A stretch of 64,000 nucleotides of DNA from Streptomyces coelicoflavus. Lineage in GTDB: Bacteria > Actinomycetota > Actinomycetes > Streptomycetales > Streptomycetaceae. This document shows, in pieces, positions 27,386-36,883 of this stretch. Each line of letters starts with the position of its first letter. Within the stretch, counting starts at the first letter, position 1. The notes under the pieces are model-generated. The model did no database searches, was not told the origin of the DNA, and saw only the letters and a program-made list of their open reading frames with translations. The stretch is taken from the NCBI RefSeq assembly GCF_003112555.1, contig NZ_BEWB01000002.1, forward strand, positions 186,001 through 250,000. Direction: 5' to 3'. The position numbers and the translations under genes were made by a program.

Positions 27386-27408
27386 CGGGGGCCGGTCACC
27401 TCGGCGGG

Positions 27409-28197
27409 CTACTTCAGCCCCGCCTCCGTCAGCAGGTACGCCGTCATCGGGTCGTAGTAGCGCGGGCTGACCACGTGGTCGTCCAGCGGCACCGCCACCT
27501 GGAGGGTGCCCTCGGACTCGGCGAGGAAGAGGGCCGGGTCGTTGCAGTCCGCGTAGCCGACCGAGTCCACGCCGTGCTGGGCGGCGTACCCGGCCCAGCC
27601 GTGGTCGGCGACCACCAGGTCGGGCAGCGGGCGGCCCTCGCGCTCCAGGCCGGTCAGGATCGCCTTCATCGGCTCGCCCGAGTGGGTGTGCCACAGCGAG
27701 GCCCCGTGCTCGAGCACCGAGACGTCCGCGAACTGCTGGACGTACCCCTCCTCCGTGGTCAGCCCCTCCGGGATCACGACGATCTCGCAGCCCGCGTCCC
27801 GCAGCGCGGCGGCCGTGGCGCGGTGCACGTCGAGCAGACCGCCGGGGTGTCCGGTCGCGAACAGCACCCGCTGCCCGCCGTCGGCCGCCTTGCGCAGCCG
27901 CCCCGCCATGCGCTCCAGCGCGGAGACGGTCAGCTCGGGGTCGATGGTGTCCTGGCCGTAGCGGTGCTCGGGGTCGTCGTTGACGCCGACGCGCTCCGCC
28001 ATCACCGCGAGCACGTCCTGCTCGTCGCTCCAGCGGTCGCCCAGCTCCAGACCGAGCCAGAACCCCCGGTCGCCGTTGGCCAGCTTCCGGTAGTGGGAGA
28101 GGTTGTTCTCGCGGGGAGTGGCGACGTCACCCGCGATACGGGTTCTGACGAGGTGCTCGGCGAGTTCGGCGCGGCTGGGTGTCCCGGGTATCGGCAT
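27409..28197 (-). CDS. Conserved actinobacterial protein, phosphatase-like
   Basis: A 262-residue cytoplasmic protein. Homologues are usually labelled phosphatase, but I see no HAD DxDxT or other decisive catalytic motif. Conserved-looking stretches are RENNLSHYRKLANGDRGFWL near the N terminus, VLFATGHPGGLLDVHRATAA (about 118-137), PDLVVADHGWAGYAAQHGVD and a His/Asp-rich C-terminal third; the histidines and aspartates could bind a metal. It is convergent with the cation exporter across the MITE and followed upstream by the PucR gene on the same strand. Confidence 0.6.
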   Translation of the reverse strand: MPIPGTPSRAELAEHLVRTRIAGDVATPRENNLSHYRKLANGDRGFWLGLELGDRWSDEQDVLAVMAERVGVNDDPEHRYGQDTIDPELTVSALERMAGRLRKAADGGQRVLFATGHPGGLLDVHRATAAALRDAGCEIVVIPEGLTTEEGYVQQFADVSVLEHGASLWHTHSGEPMKAILTGLEREGRPLPDLVVADHGWAGYAAQHGVDSVGYADCNDPALFLAESEGTLQVAVPLDDHVVSPRYYDPMTAYLLTEAGLK

Positions 28198-28258
28198 GGC
28201 TCCATTGTGTAGCAGCCGCCCGTGGGCGTCTTCGGCATGCCACCCGCTGGGACGCGGG

Positions 28259-29797
28259 TCACCCCCGCAGGTGCCGCAGCGCGAACCACAGTTCCATCCG
28301 CACGTCCGGGTCGTCGAGGTCGGTCCCCAGCAGGGCGGCGCAGCGGGCGACGCGCTGGCGGACGGTGTTGCGGTGCACGGACAGGGCGACGGCCGTGCGG
28401 TCCCAGCTGCCGTGCAGGGAGAGCCAGGCGCGCAGCGTCTCGGCGAGCGCCGGAACGGTGCCGAGCGGCGCGAGCAGGGCCCGCGCGTGTGCTGCGGCCT
28501 CGCCGGGCGGCACCAGGTCGGCGAAGGCCGGCCGTTCGGCGTGCCGGACCAGCGGGGCCCGGGTGGCCCTGGCCCGCGCCAGGGCCCGCGCCGCCTGGGC
28601 GTCGGCGGCCGGCCACTCGGCGGGGGCCACGGGGGTGCTCACGCCGATCGTCCAGCCGGGCTGGGCGGCGGGTGCCGGCGGGGCCGCGCCCGCCTGGCTC
28701 CGCGGACCGGCGGGCACCAGGACCCGTACGACGTCCTCCGCCGCGTCGACCAGGGGGGAGCCGAGGGCCGCTCCCAGGGCCGAGGCGGAGACCGCGTCGG
28801 AGGTGCCGGTGTCCCGGCGGGCGTGCACGACGTGCCAGCGGGTGACGCCGTCCTCGTCCTCCGCGCCGCCGAGCAGCGGGGCGACCTCCTCGCGCCGGGC
28901 GCCCAGCAGCAGCCGTACCAGGGCCGAGGAGCGGGCCGCGCCCGTGCCGCTCTGGTGCTCGCCGGTGAGCAGGGAGAGCAGCACCGCGGCGATCGACGCG
29001 ACGGTGTGGTCCCCGGACCCCCGGTGCGGGGCGGCGACCCCGAGGACGAAGCCCCGCCCGGTACCGAGGGCGTACGCGGTGAGCCTGGTCCCGGCGGCCG
29101 TGTCCGTGGCGGTGCTGGAGGTGTGCCCGGTGACGAACCGGGCCAGCTCCGCCAGCGCCCGCCGCACATCTGCCCCGGGCTCCCGCCCCGCCGCGGCGAT
29201 CTCGGTGCCCTCCGGCCCGTACAGCACCGCCCGCCCCTCCAGCCGGCCGGCCAGCCGGCGCAGCACCGACGGCACCGGGTCGGGACGGGAGGCCGCGGCG
29301 GCCAGGCCCTGCTGGGCCTCCGTGATCCGGCGCAGCTCGGCCATCCTGGCCTGCGCCATCAGCTGCCACACCGCCCGGGCCACGCCCGAGAACGTCGTCC
29401 GCGGCTCCACCTCCACCAGCGGCAGCCCGTACGCCTCGCAGGCCGCGACCAGCCCCGCCGGCACCGTGTCGTGCACCGGCGCCACCCCGAAGCCGAGGGC
29501 GGCGCCGCCCGCCGCCACGATCCGGGCGACGTAGTCGTCGAAGTACGAGGACCCGGCGCCCGCCGCTTCCGGAATGTGCACGCCCGCCGTCAGCAGCAGC
29601 TCGCCGCCCAGCAGGTACGGGTAGGGGTCGGACATCTCCGAGGTGTGCGCCCCGTGGATCGTGACGTCCGCCGCCGGGGGCCCGGTGATCTGGCGCAGCC
29701 CCAGGTCGTCCCGGGCCAGCAGGGCCGCCAGCGGGACCGGGGGAGTGGGCGGCAGAGAGGGGGCGACCGATTCCCGCACGATGGACGATTCCTCCAC
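28259..29797 (-). CDS. PucR-family transcriptional regulator
   Basis: A 512-residue regulator with PucR architecture: N-terminal purine-catabolism-type domain (about 20-150, GAHTSEMSDPYPYLLGGELL), a central GAF/GGDEF-like region, and a C-terminal helix-turn-helix (about 455-505, LHGSWDRTAVALSVHRNTVR). Starts at GTG with AGGAG upstream. PucR proteins control catabolism of nitrogen compounds. It is divergent from a sodium symporter, ureohydrolase and ThDP enzyme, so it probably regulates that set; the ligand is unknown. Confidence 0.88.
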   Translation of the reverse strand: MEESSIVRESVAPSLPPTPPVPLAALLARDDLGLRQITGPPAADVTIHGAHTSEMSDPYPYLLGGELLLTAGVHIPEAAGAGSSYFDDYVARIVAAGGAALGFGVAPVHDTVPAGLVAACEAYGLPLVEVEPRTTFSGVARAVWQLMAQARMAELRRITEAQQGLAAAASRPDPVPSVLRRLAGRLEGRAVLYGPEGTEIAAAGREPGADVRRALAELARFVTGHTSSTATDTAAGTRLTAYALGTGRGFVLGVAAPHRGSGDHTVASIAAVLLSLLTGEHQSGTGAARSSALVRLLLGARREEVAPLLGGAEDEDGVTRWHVVHARRDTGTSDAVSASALGAALGSPLVDAAEDVVRVLVPAGPRSQAGAAPPAPAAQPGWTIGVSTPVAPAEWPAADAQAARALARARATRAPLVRHAERPAFADLVPPGEAAAHARALLAPLGTVPALAETLRAWLSLHGSWDRTAVALSVHRNTVRQRVARCAALLGTDLDDPDVRMELWFALRHLRG

Positions 29798-29975
29798 TCA
29801 AGTGGCTCCTGGTGGATGAAACGTACACTTCGCAGTCGCCTTCCAGCCACCTAATGTCAAGCCGAACCGGAATCCACACCGGCAGCCGCGGGTACGGGCG
29901 GATGTCCCCGCGCAGCGCCACCGGACAACCCCGTCGCACGACACGCCACCGAGAGTGCGCGAAGGAGGGCCCCAC

Positions 29976-31475
29976 ATGGCCGTCGACTACATCGTGATCG
30001 TCGTCTATCTCGCCGGCATGCTGGCCATGGGCTGGTGGGGCATGCGCCGCGCCAAGTCCAAGAGCGAGTTCCTCGTCGCCGGACGCCGCCTCGGCCCCGG
30101 CATGTACTCCGGCACCATGGCGGCCATCGTCCTCGGCGGCGCGTCCACCATCGGCGGCGTCGGCCTCGGCTACCAGTACGGCCTCTCCGGCGCCTGGATG
30201 GTCGTCACCATCGGCCTCGGCATCCTCGCGCTGTCCGTCTTCTTCTCCGCGCGCATCGCCCGCCTCAAGGTCTACACCGTCTCCGAGATGCTCGACCTGC
30301 GCTACGGCGGCCGGGCCGGCCTCATCTCCGGCGTCGTCATGTGGGCGTACACCCTGATGCTGGCCGTCACCTCCACCATCGCCTACGCCACGATCTTCGA
30401 CGTCCTCTTCGACGTGAACCGCACCCTCGCGATCGTCCTCGGCGGCTCCATCGTCGTCGCCTACTCCACGCTCGGCGGCATGTGGTCCATCACGCTCACC
30501 GACATGGTGCAGTTCGTGGTGAAGACCATCGGTGTGCTGCTCCTGCTGCTGCCCATCGCGGTCGTCAAGGCCGGCGGTTTCGGCGAGATGAAGGCGCAGC
30601 TCCCGACCGAGTACTTCGACCCGCTGGGCATCGGCGGCGAGACCATCTTCACCTACGTGCTGATCTACACCTTCGGCATGCTCATCGGGCAGGACATCTG
30701 GCAGCGGGTCTTCACCGCGGGCAGCGACCGCACCGCCAAGTGGGGCGGCACCGTCGCCGGCACCTACTGCCTCGTCTACGCCGTCGCCGGCGCGGTCATC
30801 GGCACGGCCGCCAAGGTGCTCTACCCGAGGCTCGCGAGCCCCGACGACGCCTTCGCCACCATCGTCAAGGACGAGCTGCCGGTCGGCGTGCGCGGACTGG
30901 TGCTGGCCGCCGCCCTGGCCGCCGTGATGTCCACCTCCTCCGGCGCCCTCATCGCCTGCGCCACGGTCGCCAACAACGACATCTGGTCCCGGCTGCGCGG
31001 CGCGGTCCGGGGTCCGCGGGGCGGGGACGGGCACGACGGGGACGGGCACGACGAGGACGGGCACGACGAGGTGAAGGGCAACCGCGCCTTCATCCTGGCC
31101 ATGGGCGTCGCCGTGATCCTCATCGCCATCGCCCTCAACGACGTCGTCGAGGCCCTCACCGTCGCCTACAACCTCCTCGTCGGCGGTCTCCTCGTCCCCA
31201 TCCTCGGCGGGCTGCTGTGGAAGCGCGGCACCGCGCAGGGCGCCCTCGCCGCCGTCGCCGTCGGCGGACTCGCCGTCGTCGGCCTGATGGCGGCCTACGG
31301 CATCCTCGCCAACGAGCCCGTCTACTACGGCCTCCTGGCCTCCCTCGCCGTCTACGTCGCCGTCTCCCTGGCGACCCGCCCCACCGACGAGGCGACCCTC
31401 ACCGCCTGGCGCGAACGCCTCGCCGGCCGGGCCCCCGAACCCCAGTCCGAACCGGCCGTCCCGACTCCCCAGTAG
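29976..31475 (+). CDS. Sodium:solute symporter (SSS family)
   Basis: A 499-residue membrane transporter, about 13 helices. The ATG follows GAAGGAGG. Family features: [20 protein letters not shown] (helix 2), [20 protein letters not shown], and [21 protein letters not shown] cytoplasmic or periplasmic loop at residues 350-364 carries three tandem [10 protein letters not shown] units from a 15-bp DNA repeat. Next to a PucR regulator and upstream of a ureohydrolase and a decarboxylase-like enzyme, it most likely imports a nitrogenous substrate such as a guanidino compound or amino acid; this is inference. Confidence 0.88.
   Translation: MAVDYIVIVVYLAGMLAMGWWGMRRAKSKSEFLVAGRRLGPGMYSGTMAAIVLGGASTIGGVGLGYQYGLSGAWMVVTIGLGILALSVFFSARIARLKVYTVSEMLDLRYGGRAGLISGVVMWAYTLMLAVTSTIAYATIFDVLFDVNRTLAIVLGGSIVVAYSTLGGMWSITLTDMVQFVVKTIGVLLLLLPIAVVKAGGFGEMKAQLPTEYFDPLGIGGETIFTYVLIYTFGMLIGQDIWQRVFTAGSDRTAKWGGTVAGTYCLVYAVAGAVIGTAAKVLYPRLASPDDAFATIVKDELPVGVRGLVLAAALAAVMSTSSGALIACATVANNDIWSRLRGAVRGPRGGDGHDGDGHDEDGHDEVKGNRAFILAMGVAVILIAIALNDVVEALTVAYNLLVGGLLVPILGGLLWKRGTAQGALAAVAVGGLAVVGLMAAYGILANEPVYYGLLASLAVYVAVSLATRPTDEATLTAWRERLAGRAPEPQSEPAVPTPQ
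31023..31067. repeat. 15-bp tandem repeat inside the symporter gene
   Basis: Three units of GGGGACGGGCACGAC (the third begins GAGG) at 31023, 31038 and 31053 encode consecutive (G/E)DGHD pentapeptides in a loop of the symporter. Confidence 0.9.
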
Positions 31476-31528
31476 AGTCGGACGGCAGTAGTACATACGC
31501 GACGAAGCGTAAGAAGGAAAGGCAGTAC

Positions 31529-32497
31529 ATGAGCAGCAACGAGACGCCCCGCGGTCCCGTGGACTCGTCCCGGATCCCGCGCTACGCCGGACCGGCGACC
31601 TTCGCCCGGCTCCCGCGCCTGGACGAGGTCGCAGCCGCCGACGTCGCCGTGGTGGGCGTGCCGTTCGACTCGGGCGTCTCGTACCGCCCCGGTGCCCGCT
31701 TCGGCGGCAACGCCATCCGCGAGGCCTCCCGCCTGCTGCGCCCCTACAACCCGGCCCAGGACGCCTCCCCCTTCGCCCTCGCCCAGGTCGCCGACGGCGG
31801 CGACATAGCCGTCAACCCCTTCAACATCAACGAGGCCGTCGAGACGATCGAGGCCGCCGCCGACGACCTCCTCGGCACCGGCGCCCGGCTGATGACCCTG
31901 GGCGGCGACCACACCATCGCCCTGCCGCTGCTGCGCTCGGTCGCCAGGAAGCACGGCCCGGTCGCCCTGCTCCACTTCGACGCCCACCTGGACACCTGGG
32001 ACACCTACTTCGGCGCCGAGTACACGCACGGCACCCCCTTCCGGCGTGCCGTCGAGGAGGGCATCCTCGACACCTCCGCCCTCTCCCACGTCGGCACCCG
32101 CGGCCCGCTGTACGGCAAGCAGGACCTCACCGACGACGAGAAGATGGGCTTCGGCATCGTGACGTCGGCGGACGTCTACCGCCGCGGCGCCGACGAGGTG
32201 GCCGACCAGCTCAGGCAGCGCATCGGGGACCGCCCGCTGTACATCTCCATCGACATCGACTGCCTCGACCCCGCCCACGCCCCCGGCACCGGCACCCCCG
32301 AGGCCGGCGGCATGACCTCCCGCGAGCTGCTGGAGATCCTGCGCGGCCTGGCCTCCTGCAACCTGGTCTCCGCCGACGTCGTCGAGGTCGCCCCGGCCTA
32401 CGACCACGCCGAGATCACCTCCGTCGCGGCGTCCCACACCGCGTACGAACTGACCACCATCATGTCCCGCCAGATCGCAGAGGCCCGCGCGAAGTGA
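31529..32497 (+). CDS. Ureohydrolase (agmatinase/guanidinobutyrase-type)
   Basis: A 322-residue binuclear manganese hydrolase of the arginase superfamily that releases urea from a guanidino compound. Ribosome site GAAGGAAAGG. Metal ligands are visible in [10 protein letters not shown] (about 124), [10 protein letters not shown] (about 150) and [20 protein letters not shown] (about 240). The family cannot be split into agmatinase, guanidinobutyrase or guanidinopropionase by eye. Downstream ThDP enzyme overlaps by 4 bases; the symporter is 53 bp upstream. Confidence 0.9.
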   Translation: MSSNETPRGPVDSSRIPRYAGPATFARLPRLDEVAAADVAVVGVPFDSGVSYRPGARFGGNAIREASRLLRPYNPAQDASPFALAQVADGGDIAVNPFNINEAVETIEAAADDLLGTGARLMTLGGDHTIALPLLRSVARKHGPVALLHFDAHLDTWDTYFGAEYTHGTPFRRAVEEGILDTSALSHVGTRGPLYGKQDLTDDEKMGFGIVTSADVYRRGADEVADQLRQRIGDRPLYISIDIDCLDPAHAPGTGTPEAGGMTSRELLEILRGLASCNLVSADVVEVAPAYDHAEITSVAASHTAYELTTIMSRQIAEARAK

Positions 32498-34182
32498 CCC
32501 ACGACCACGACCTGGTACTCCGTCCGACCGCCGCGCAGACGGAGGCCGCGCTGAATCCTCCCCCCGGCCGCAACGGCGGAGACCTGGTCGTGGAGACCCT
32601 GGCCGGGCTCGGCGCGACCACCGTCTTCGGCCTGCCCGGCCAGCACGCCCTCGGCATGTTCGACGCCCTGCGCCGCTCCGACCTGCGCTACGTCGGGCTG
32701 CGGGTCGAGAACAACGCCGGTTTCGCCGCCGACGCCTACGGCCGGATCACCGGCGAGGCCGCCCCGCTGCTCCTGTCGACCGGCCCGGGAGCCCTCACCT
32801 CCCTCGCCGCGCTCCAGGAGGCCCGGGCGGCCTCCGCCCCCGTCCTCGCGATCAGCAGCCAGGTCCCGACGGCGGGCCTCGGCGGCGGACGCCACGGCTA
32901 CCTGCACGAACTCCCCGACCAGGCGGCCTCCTTCCGGGGCGTCGTGAAGTCCGTGCACATCGTCCGCACCCAGTCCCAGATCCCCTCCGCGATCGCCGAG
33001 GCGTGGACGTCGGCGCTGACCGTCCCGCACGGCCCGGTGTGGGTGGAGATCCCGCAGGACGTCCTCCTGGCCGGGACGCCGATCCCGGTCGTGACCGGCG
33101 GCGACACCTTCCCCGAGGAACTGCCCCCGCGCCCCGAACTGACGGCGGTGGCGGCGGACCTGCTGGCGCGCGCCGAGCGCCCGGCGATCGTCGCGGGCGG
33201 GGGAGTGGTCCGGGCGGACGCGTCGAAGAAGCTCCGGCAGCTCGCGGAACGCCTCCGGGCCCCCGTCGTCACGACCTTCGGCGGCAAGGGCGCCTTCCCC
33301 TGGACGCACCCGCTCTCCCTCCAGTCCTGGCTGGAGGACCGCCACACCACGGACTTCCTGGAGGACGCCGACGTCCTCCTCGTGATCGGCTCGGGTCTCG
33401 GCGAACTCTCCTCGAACTACCACACCTTCAAGCCGCGCGGCCGGGTGATCCAGATCGAGGCCGACCTCGGCAAGCTGGAGTCCAACCACCCCGCCCTCGG
33501 CATCCACGCCGACGCCCGCCTCGCCCTCCAGGCACTGCTGGAGACGGTGGAGGAGCCGCGCACGGACCCGACCGCCCCGGAACGCGTCCGCGAGGTCCTG
33601 GACCGGGTCCGCGCACGCATCGCCTCCCAGGAACTCACCCTGGAACAGGACGTACTGGCCGCCGTCCGCAAGGCCCTGCCGTCCCGCGCCCCCTCCTTCT
33701 GGGACATGACCATCCTGGCCTACTGGGCATGGTCGGCCTTCGACCCCGGGGCCCCGAACACCATGCACTCCGCCCAGGGCGCCGGCGGCCTCGGTTACGC
33801 CTTCCCGGCGGCCCTGGGCGCCGCGGCGGCCGACCCCACCCAGCCGGTCCTCGCGGTCTCCGGCGACGGCGGCGCCCTGTACTCCGTCGCCGAACTGGCC
33901 ACCGCCCGCCAGTACGATCTGAACGTCACCTGGCTCATCGTCGACGACGGCGGCTACGGCATCCTGCGCGAGTACATGACCGACGCCTTCGGCGAACCCA
34001 CGGCGACGGAACTGACCCGCCCCGACTACGTCGCCCTGGCCGAGTCGTTCGGCGTGCCGGGCGTACGGACGTCACCGGAGACGCTGGCGGCCGACCTGGC
34101 CAAGGCCCTGGCCGCACCGGGGCCCTCGGTGGTCGTCCTCCCGGCGGTGCTGCGGATGTTCGCGCCGACGCATTCGGGCTGA
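32494..34182 (+). CDS. ThDP-dependent decarboxylase-like enzyme
   Basis: A 562-residue three-domain ThDP enzyme of the acetolactate synthase/decarboxylase superfamily. The N-terminal PYR domain has the activating glutamate in [14 protein letters not shown] (Glu72), the middle domain spans about 210-340, and the PP domain holds [20 protein letters not shown] (about 456). The usual NN Mg-site pair after GDG is DD (IVDDGGYG), a variation worth checking. GTG start overlapping the ureohydrolase stop. The closest functional idea is 5-guanidino-2-oxopentanoate decarboxylase of arginine transaminase catabolism; this is inferred from the ureohydrolase partner, not shown. Confidence 0.8.
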   Translation: MTHDHDLVLRPTAAQTEAALNPPPGRNGGDLVVETLAGLGATTVFGLPGQHALGMFDALRRSDLRYVGLRVENNAGFAADAYGRITGEAAPLLLSTGPGALTSLAALQEARAASAPVLAISSQVPTAGLGGGRHGYLHELPDQAASFRGVVKSVHIVRTQSQIPSAIAEAWTSALTVPHGPVWVEIPQDVLLAGTPIPVVTGGDTFPEELPPRPELTAVAADLLARAERPAIVAGGGVVRADASKKLRQLAERLRAPVVTTFGGKGAFPWTHPLSLQSWLEDRHTTDFLEDADVLLVIGSGLGELSSNYHTFKPRGRVIQIEADLGKLESNHPALGIHADARLALQALLETVEEPRTDPTAPERVREVLDRVRARIASQELTLEQDVLAAVRKALPSRAPSFWDMTILAYWAWSAFDPGAPNTMHSAQGAGGLGYAFPAALGAAAADPTQPVLAVSGDGGALYSVAELATARQYDLNVTWLIVDDGGYGILREYMTDAFGEPTATELTRPDYVALAESFGVPGVRTSPETLAADLAKALAAPGPSVVVLPAVLRMFAPTHSG

Positions 34183-34311
34183 CGGCACGTCACGGGCCCA
34201 CTGCCGGGCCGCGCGTGGCCTGTGACAGTCCTGTGACGCGGAGCACACGGTTCCACCGGTCGGTGATTTATAGCGTCAAGACATCACGTAGACCGGAAAG
34301 GCTGTCCTTCC

Positions 34312-35166
34312 TTGCAGAAGACCGTTGTGCCCACTTTTGCTGCTTCCTCCCCGTCCTCCTCCTACCGCCGGCGCGTGCTGCGCGGAGCCGTCGGCGCCGT
34401 CGCGGTGACCGGCATGGTCCTGGCCTCCGCGATGACCGCCGTTGCCGACTCCTCTCCCACGCCGACCCCGACGCCCTCGGTGACCGACGGCGGCTCGCCC
34501 GGTCAGGGCCCGGTGACGCCGGTCACCTCGCCGACCCCGACGCCCTCCGTCACCGACGGCGGTTCGGACGGTCAGGGCCCGGTGACGCCCGTGACCTCGC
34601 CGACCCCGACGCCCTCGGTCACCGACGGCGGTTCGGACGGCCAGGGTCCGGTGACGCCGGTCCGCTGCGTGGTGACGAAGACCCAGAACATAGGCGCCGG
34701 CACCGCCGCGGTCCTGTCGATCGGCCCGTCCGGCCCGTCCGTCCGCTTCAAGGGCGCGGGCGAGGACGGCTACCTGCCGGGCCTGTTCCTGGACCGTACG
34801 CACCCGAAGCTCCCCGCGAGCGCCGGCTTCCTCGCCGAGATCCTGGGGCCCAACAGCAGCCACCCGCAGCTGCGGACGAACATGGAGGGCGGCGGCCACC
34901 CGGCGTCGGTCACCTCGTTCCCGTCCCTGCCGGAGGGGTGCAGCTTCACCTACCGGACCGACGAGTCGGGCCGGTCGGGCACGTCGGAGCAGGGCGGCAC
35001 CGTCCAGACGTCCGTCGTTCCCAAGGGCGGTGTCGCGGCGGGCTACGAGGCGTCGGACGGCGGCGACTCGTCGCTCGTGGCGATCGGCGGAGCCGCCGCG
35101 GCCGCCGGTGCCGCCGGTCTGGGCTTCGTCGCGCTGCGCCGCCGCCGGTCGGCCGCCACGCGCTGA
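34312..35166 (+). CDS. Cell-surface repeat protein, candidate sortase substrate
   Basis: A 284-residue secreted protein, start TTG behind GGAAAGG (a GTG five codons on is possible). Signal peptide: basic RRRVLRGAVGAVAVTGMVLA, cleavage around AVA-D. Residues about 50-118 are three 23-residue repeats TPTPSVTDGGSDGQGPVTPV. A middle domain (about 120-230) with two or three cysteines (PVRCVV, EGCSFTY) is unrecognised. The C terminus is a surface-anchor type: VPKGGVAAGYEAS, a hydrophobic helix (AIGGAAAAAGAAGLGFVAL) and RRRRSAATR. There is no LPXTG. A sortase gene follows after 61 bp. Confidence 0.78.
   Translation: MQKTVVPTFAASSPSSSYRRRVLRGAVGAVAVTGMVLASAMTAVADSSPTPTPTPSVTDGGSPGQGPVTPVTSPTPTPSVTDGGSDGQGPVTPVTSPTPTPSVTDGGSDGQGPVTPVRCVVTKTQNIGAGTAAVLSIGPSGPSVRFKGAGEDGYLPGLFLDRTHPKLPASAGFLAEILGPNSSHPQLRTNMEGGGHPASVTSFPSLPEGCSFTYRTDESGRSGTSEQGGTVQTSVVPKGGVAAGYEASDGGDSSLVAIGGAAAAAGAAGLGFVALRRRRSAATR
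34461..34663. repeat. 69-bp tandem repeat encoding the 23-residue units
   Basis: Units start at 34461, 34530 and 34599, each beginning GCCGACCCCGACGCCCTC; the third is nearly complete. The DNA is more alike than needed for the protein, so the array is a recent expansion. Confidence 0.88.
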
Positions 35167-35180
35167 AGAGCACGACCCGA

Positions 35181-35208
35181 GCCCTGGTCCGGTCCCCCGG
35201 GCCAGGGC
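35181..35208 (+). terminator. Hairpin between surface protein and sortase genes
   Basis: GCCCTGG (35181-35187) pairs with CCAGGGC (35202-35208) across a G/C-rich loop. It follows the surface protein gene and precedes the sortase ribosome site AGGAGA, so it may attenuate read-through and lower sortase expression. Confidence 0.5.
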
Positions 35209-35227
35209 CTTCCCAGGAGACCCGACC

Positions 35228-35854
35228 ATGCGCCTGACCGCCGGACGCCGACTGGCCACGGCCCTGCTCGTCCTGCCCTTCGCCGCGGCCCTCGCCGGCT
35301 GCGCGGGCGACGGGCACGCGGCCACCCCGCCCCCGCACATCACCCCGTCCGCCACCGCGCCCGCCGCCCCCGCCCCGAGCGGGACGACCGTCCCGGCCGC
35401 GATGCCCGCCTCCGCGCCCGTGCGGGTCACCATCCCCGCCGCCGGGGTCGACACCGCACCCCTGCTCCGGCTCGGCCTGAACGACGACGGCACCATCGAG
35501 GTCCCCTCCGTCCCCCAGGCCGACCGCATCGGCTGGTACGAGAAGGGCGTCACCCCCGGTGAGACCGGCCCCGCCGTCCTCGTCGGCCACTTCGACACCG
35601 TGAACGGCCCGGCGGTGATGAGGAACGTGGGGAGGATCAAACCCGGTGACACGATCGACGTCACCCGCGAGGACGGCACCCGGGCGGTCTTCGCCGTCAC
35701 CGCGCTGGAACAGGTCGACAAGGACGCCTTCCCCACCGACAAGGTCTACGGCAGGACCGACCGCCCCGAGCTGCGCCTGATCACCTGCGGCGGCGAGATC
35801 ACCGACGGCCACCGCCCGGACAACATCATCGTCTACGCCGGCCTCGTGGGCTGA
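35228..35854 (+). CDS. Class F-like sortase with lipoprotein signal
   Basis: A 208-residue sortase. The ATG at 35228 was chosen over the longer frame because AGGAGA precedes it and the product then starts MRLTAGRRLATALLVLPF. A lipobox LAGC gives Cys25, then a Pro/Ala/Thr linker (about 30-65), then the sortase barrel. The catalytic triad is visible: His121 in LVGHFDT, Cys187 in LRLITCGG, Arg196 in GHRPDN. Sortases cleave a C-terminal signal and transfer the protein to the cell wall; here the probable substrate is the upstream repeat protein. Convergent with a secreted nuclease gene. Confidence 0.87.
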   Translation: MRLTAGRRLATALLVLPFAAALAGCAGDGHAATPPPHITPSATAPAAPAPSGTTVPAAMPASAPVRVTIPAAGVDTAPLLRLGLNDDGTIEVPSVPQADRIGWYEKGVTPGETGPAVLVGHFDTVNGPAVMRNVGRIKPGDTIDVTREDGTRAVFAVTALEQVDKDAFPTDKVYGRTDRPELRLITCGGEITDGHRPDNIIVYAGLVG

Positions 35855-35855
35855 G

Positions 35856-35903
35856 CGCCTACCGGATCGACCGCCTACCGGATCGACCGCCTACCAGATC
35901 GAC
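35856..35903. repeat. Three-copy 16-bp tandem repeat at a convergent junction
   Basis: CGCCTACCGGATCGAC occurs at 35856 and 35872, and with one change (CGCCTACCAGATCGAC) at 35888, the last copy overlapping the 3' end of the nuclease gene. The array fills the sortase/nuclease gap. Confidence 0.9.
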
Positions 35904-36703
35904 TCCACCCACTCCGGGTGGTCGACGAACGGGTTGCGGTTGTGCTGGTAGTCGTCATAGATGACCTGGTTGCGGTGCTCCTCGAAGGCGTCCGGCGGGT
36001 CCTCCTCGTTCCACGCCTTCAGCACCGAGAGCTTGCCGATGTACGGGTTGCTGCCGTTGTCGACCTGGCCGTTGACCTCCAGGTCGGCGAAGCCGTCGCC
36101 GCCCTCGTAGCGGACCGCCATGTAGAAGATCATGCGGGCCACGTCGCCCTTGACGGCGTCGCGGGGTTCGAAGGAGTCCGAGTCGGTGAGGCTGCCGCCG
36201 CCCTCGCTGACCGCGCTGCCGCCGTTGTCGAAGTCCTTGTTGCCCCGGACGCTGTTGACCCGGACGTCCGACGGGCGCAGGTGGTGGATGTCCGTGCCGG
36301 GTCCGGTCGAGGTGCCGAAGTCGCCGTGGGACTTGGCCCACACGTGCTCGCGGTTCCAGTCGCCGGTGTCGCCGCCGTTGAGCGACTTGCTGCGGGAGAC
36401 GCCCGAGTAGAGCAGGATCACGTTCCCGCTGTTGTCCGGGTCCTCGTCGGTGGCCTTGAGGGCGTCCCAGACCTCCGAGTACGACAGCTTCGTCTGGTCG
36501 CTGATGATGGTGTGGAGGGACGACTTGAGGCTCGTGCCCGTCTTGCCTATCGCGTCCTCGTAGTACGTCGAGTCGTAGTCCGTGTTCGTCGTCGTGGTCG
36601 CCGTGGCCGGGCTCGCCGTCAGGGAGGGTGCGGCGAGTCCGGCCAGTACGGCGACCGCGGCGAGGGTCGCCGCCTTCCGGCGGCGGGTGCGTATCGCGAG
36701 CAT
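35891..36703 (-). CDS. Secreted endonuclease I-type nuclease
   Basis: A 270-residue extracellular nuclease of the EndA/NucM (endonuclease I) family. Signal peptide: MLAIRTRRRKAATLAAVAVL to about ATA. The beta-beta-alpha-metal motif is around WNREHVWAKSHGDFG (about 118-132), followed by DIHHLRPSDVRVNSVRGNKD with the second metal-site residues, and EPRDAVKGDVARMIFYMAVR. It probably degrades DNA/RNA outside the cell for nutrients. No good ribosome site precedes the ATG. Downstream tandem repeat separates it from the convergent sortase gene. Confidence 0.9.
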   Translation of the reverse strand: MLAIRTRRRKAATLAAVAVLAGLAAPSLTASPATATTTTNTDYDSTYYEDAIGKTGTSLKSSLHTIISDQTKLSYSEVWDALKATDEDPDNSGNVILLYSGVSRSKSLNGGDTGDWNREHVWAKSHGDFGTSTGPGTDIHHLRPSDVRVNSVRGNKDFDNGGSAVSEGGGSLTDSDSFEPRDAVKGDVARMIFYMAVRYEGGDGFADLEVNGQVDNGSNPYIGKLSVLKAWNEEDPPDAFEEHRNQVIYDDYQHNRNPFVDHPEWVESIW

Positions 36704-36883
36704 GTGGGGTGTCCGATCTACGCGTGTGGAGTCCTGCGGTAGATCGAGCGTGACATGGACATGTAGGAGGTGGGGTGTACGGGGCGTGTCGATTGCGTGA
36801 CGGTGGCCGCACGCCGGCTCGGTCCGCGCCCGTGCACCGCGTCACGGCGAGCCGGGGGCGCGTGCCCGCGCCCGGCGCGGCGG

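Noticed and set aside
29855..29860. TTGACA-like -35 for the PucR gene
   Set aside because: TTGACA is present on the minus strand but no -10 lies 16-19 bp downstream.
28002..31496. 1164-codon antisense frame over the symporter and PucR genes
   Set aside because: Typical GC-driven shadow; it spans three real genes and has repetitive acidic and Arg-rich composition.
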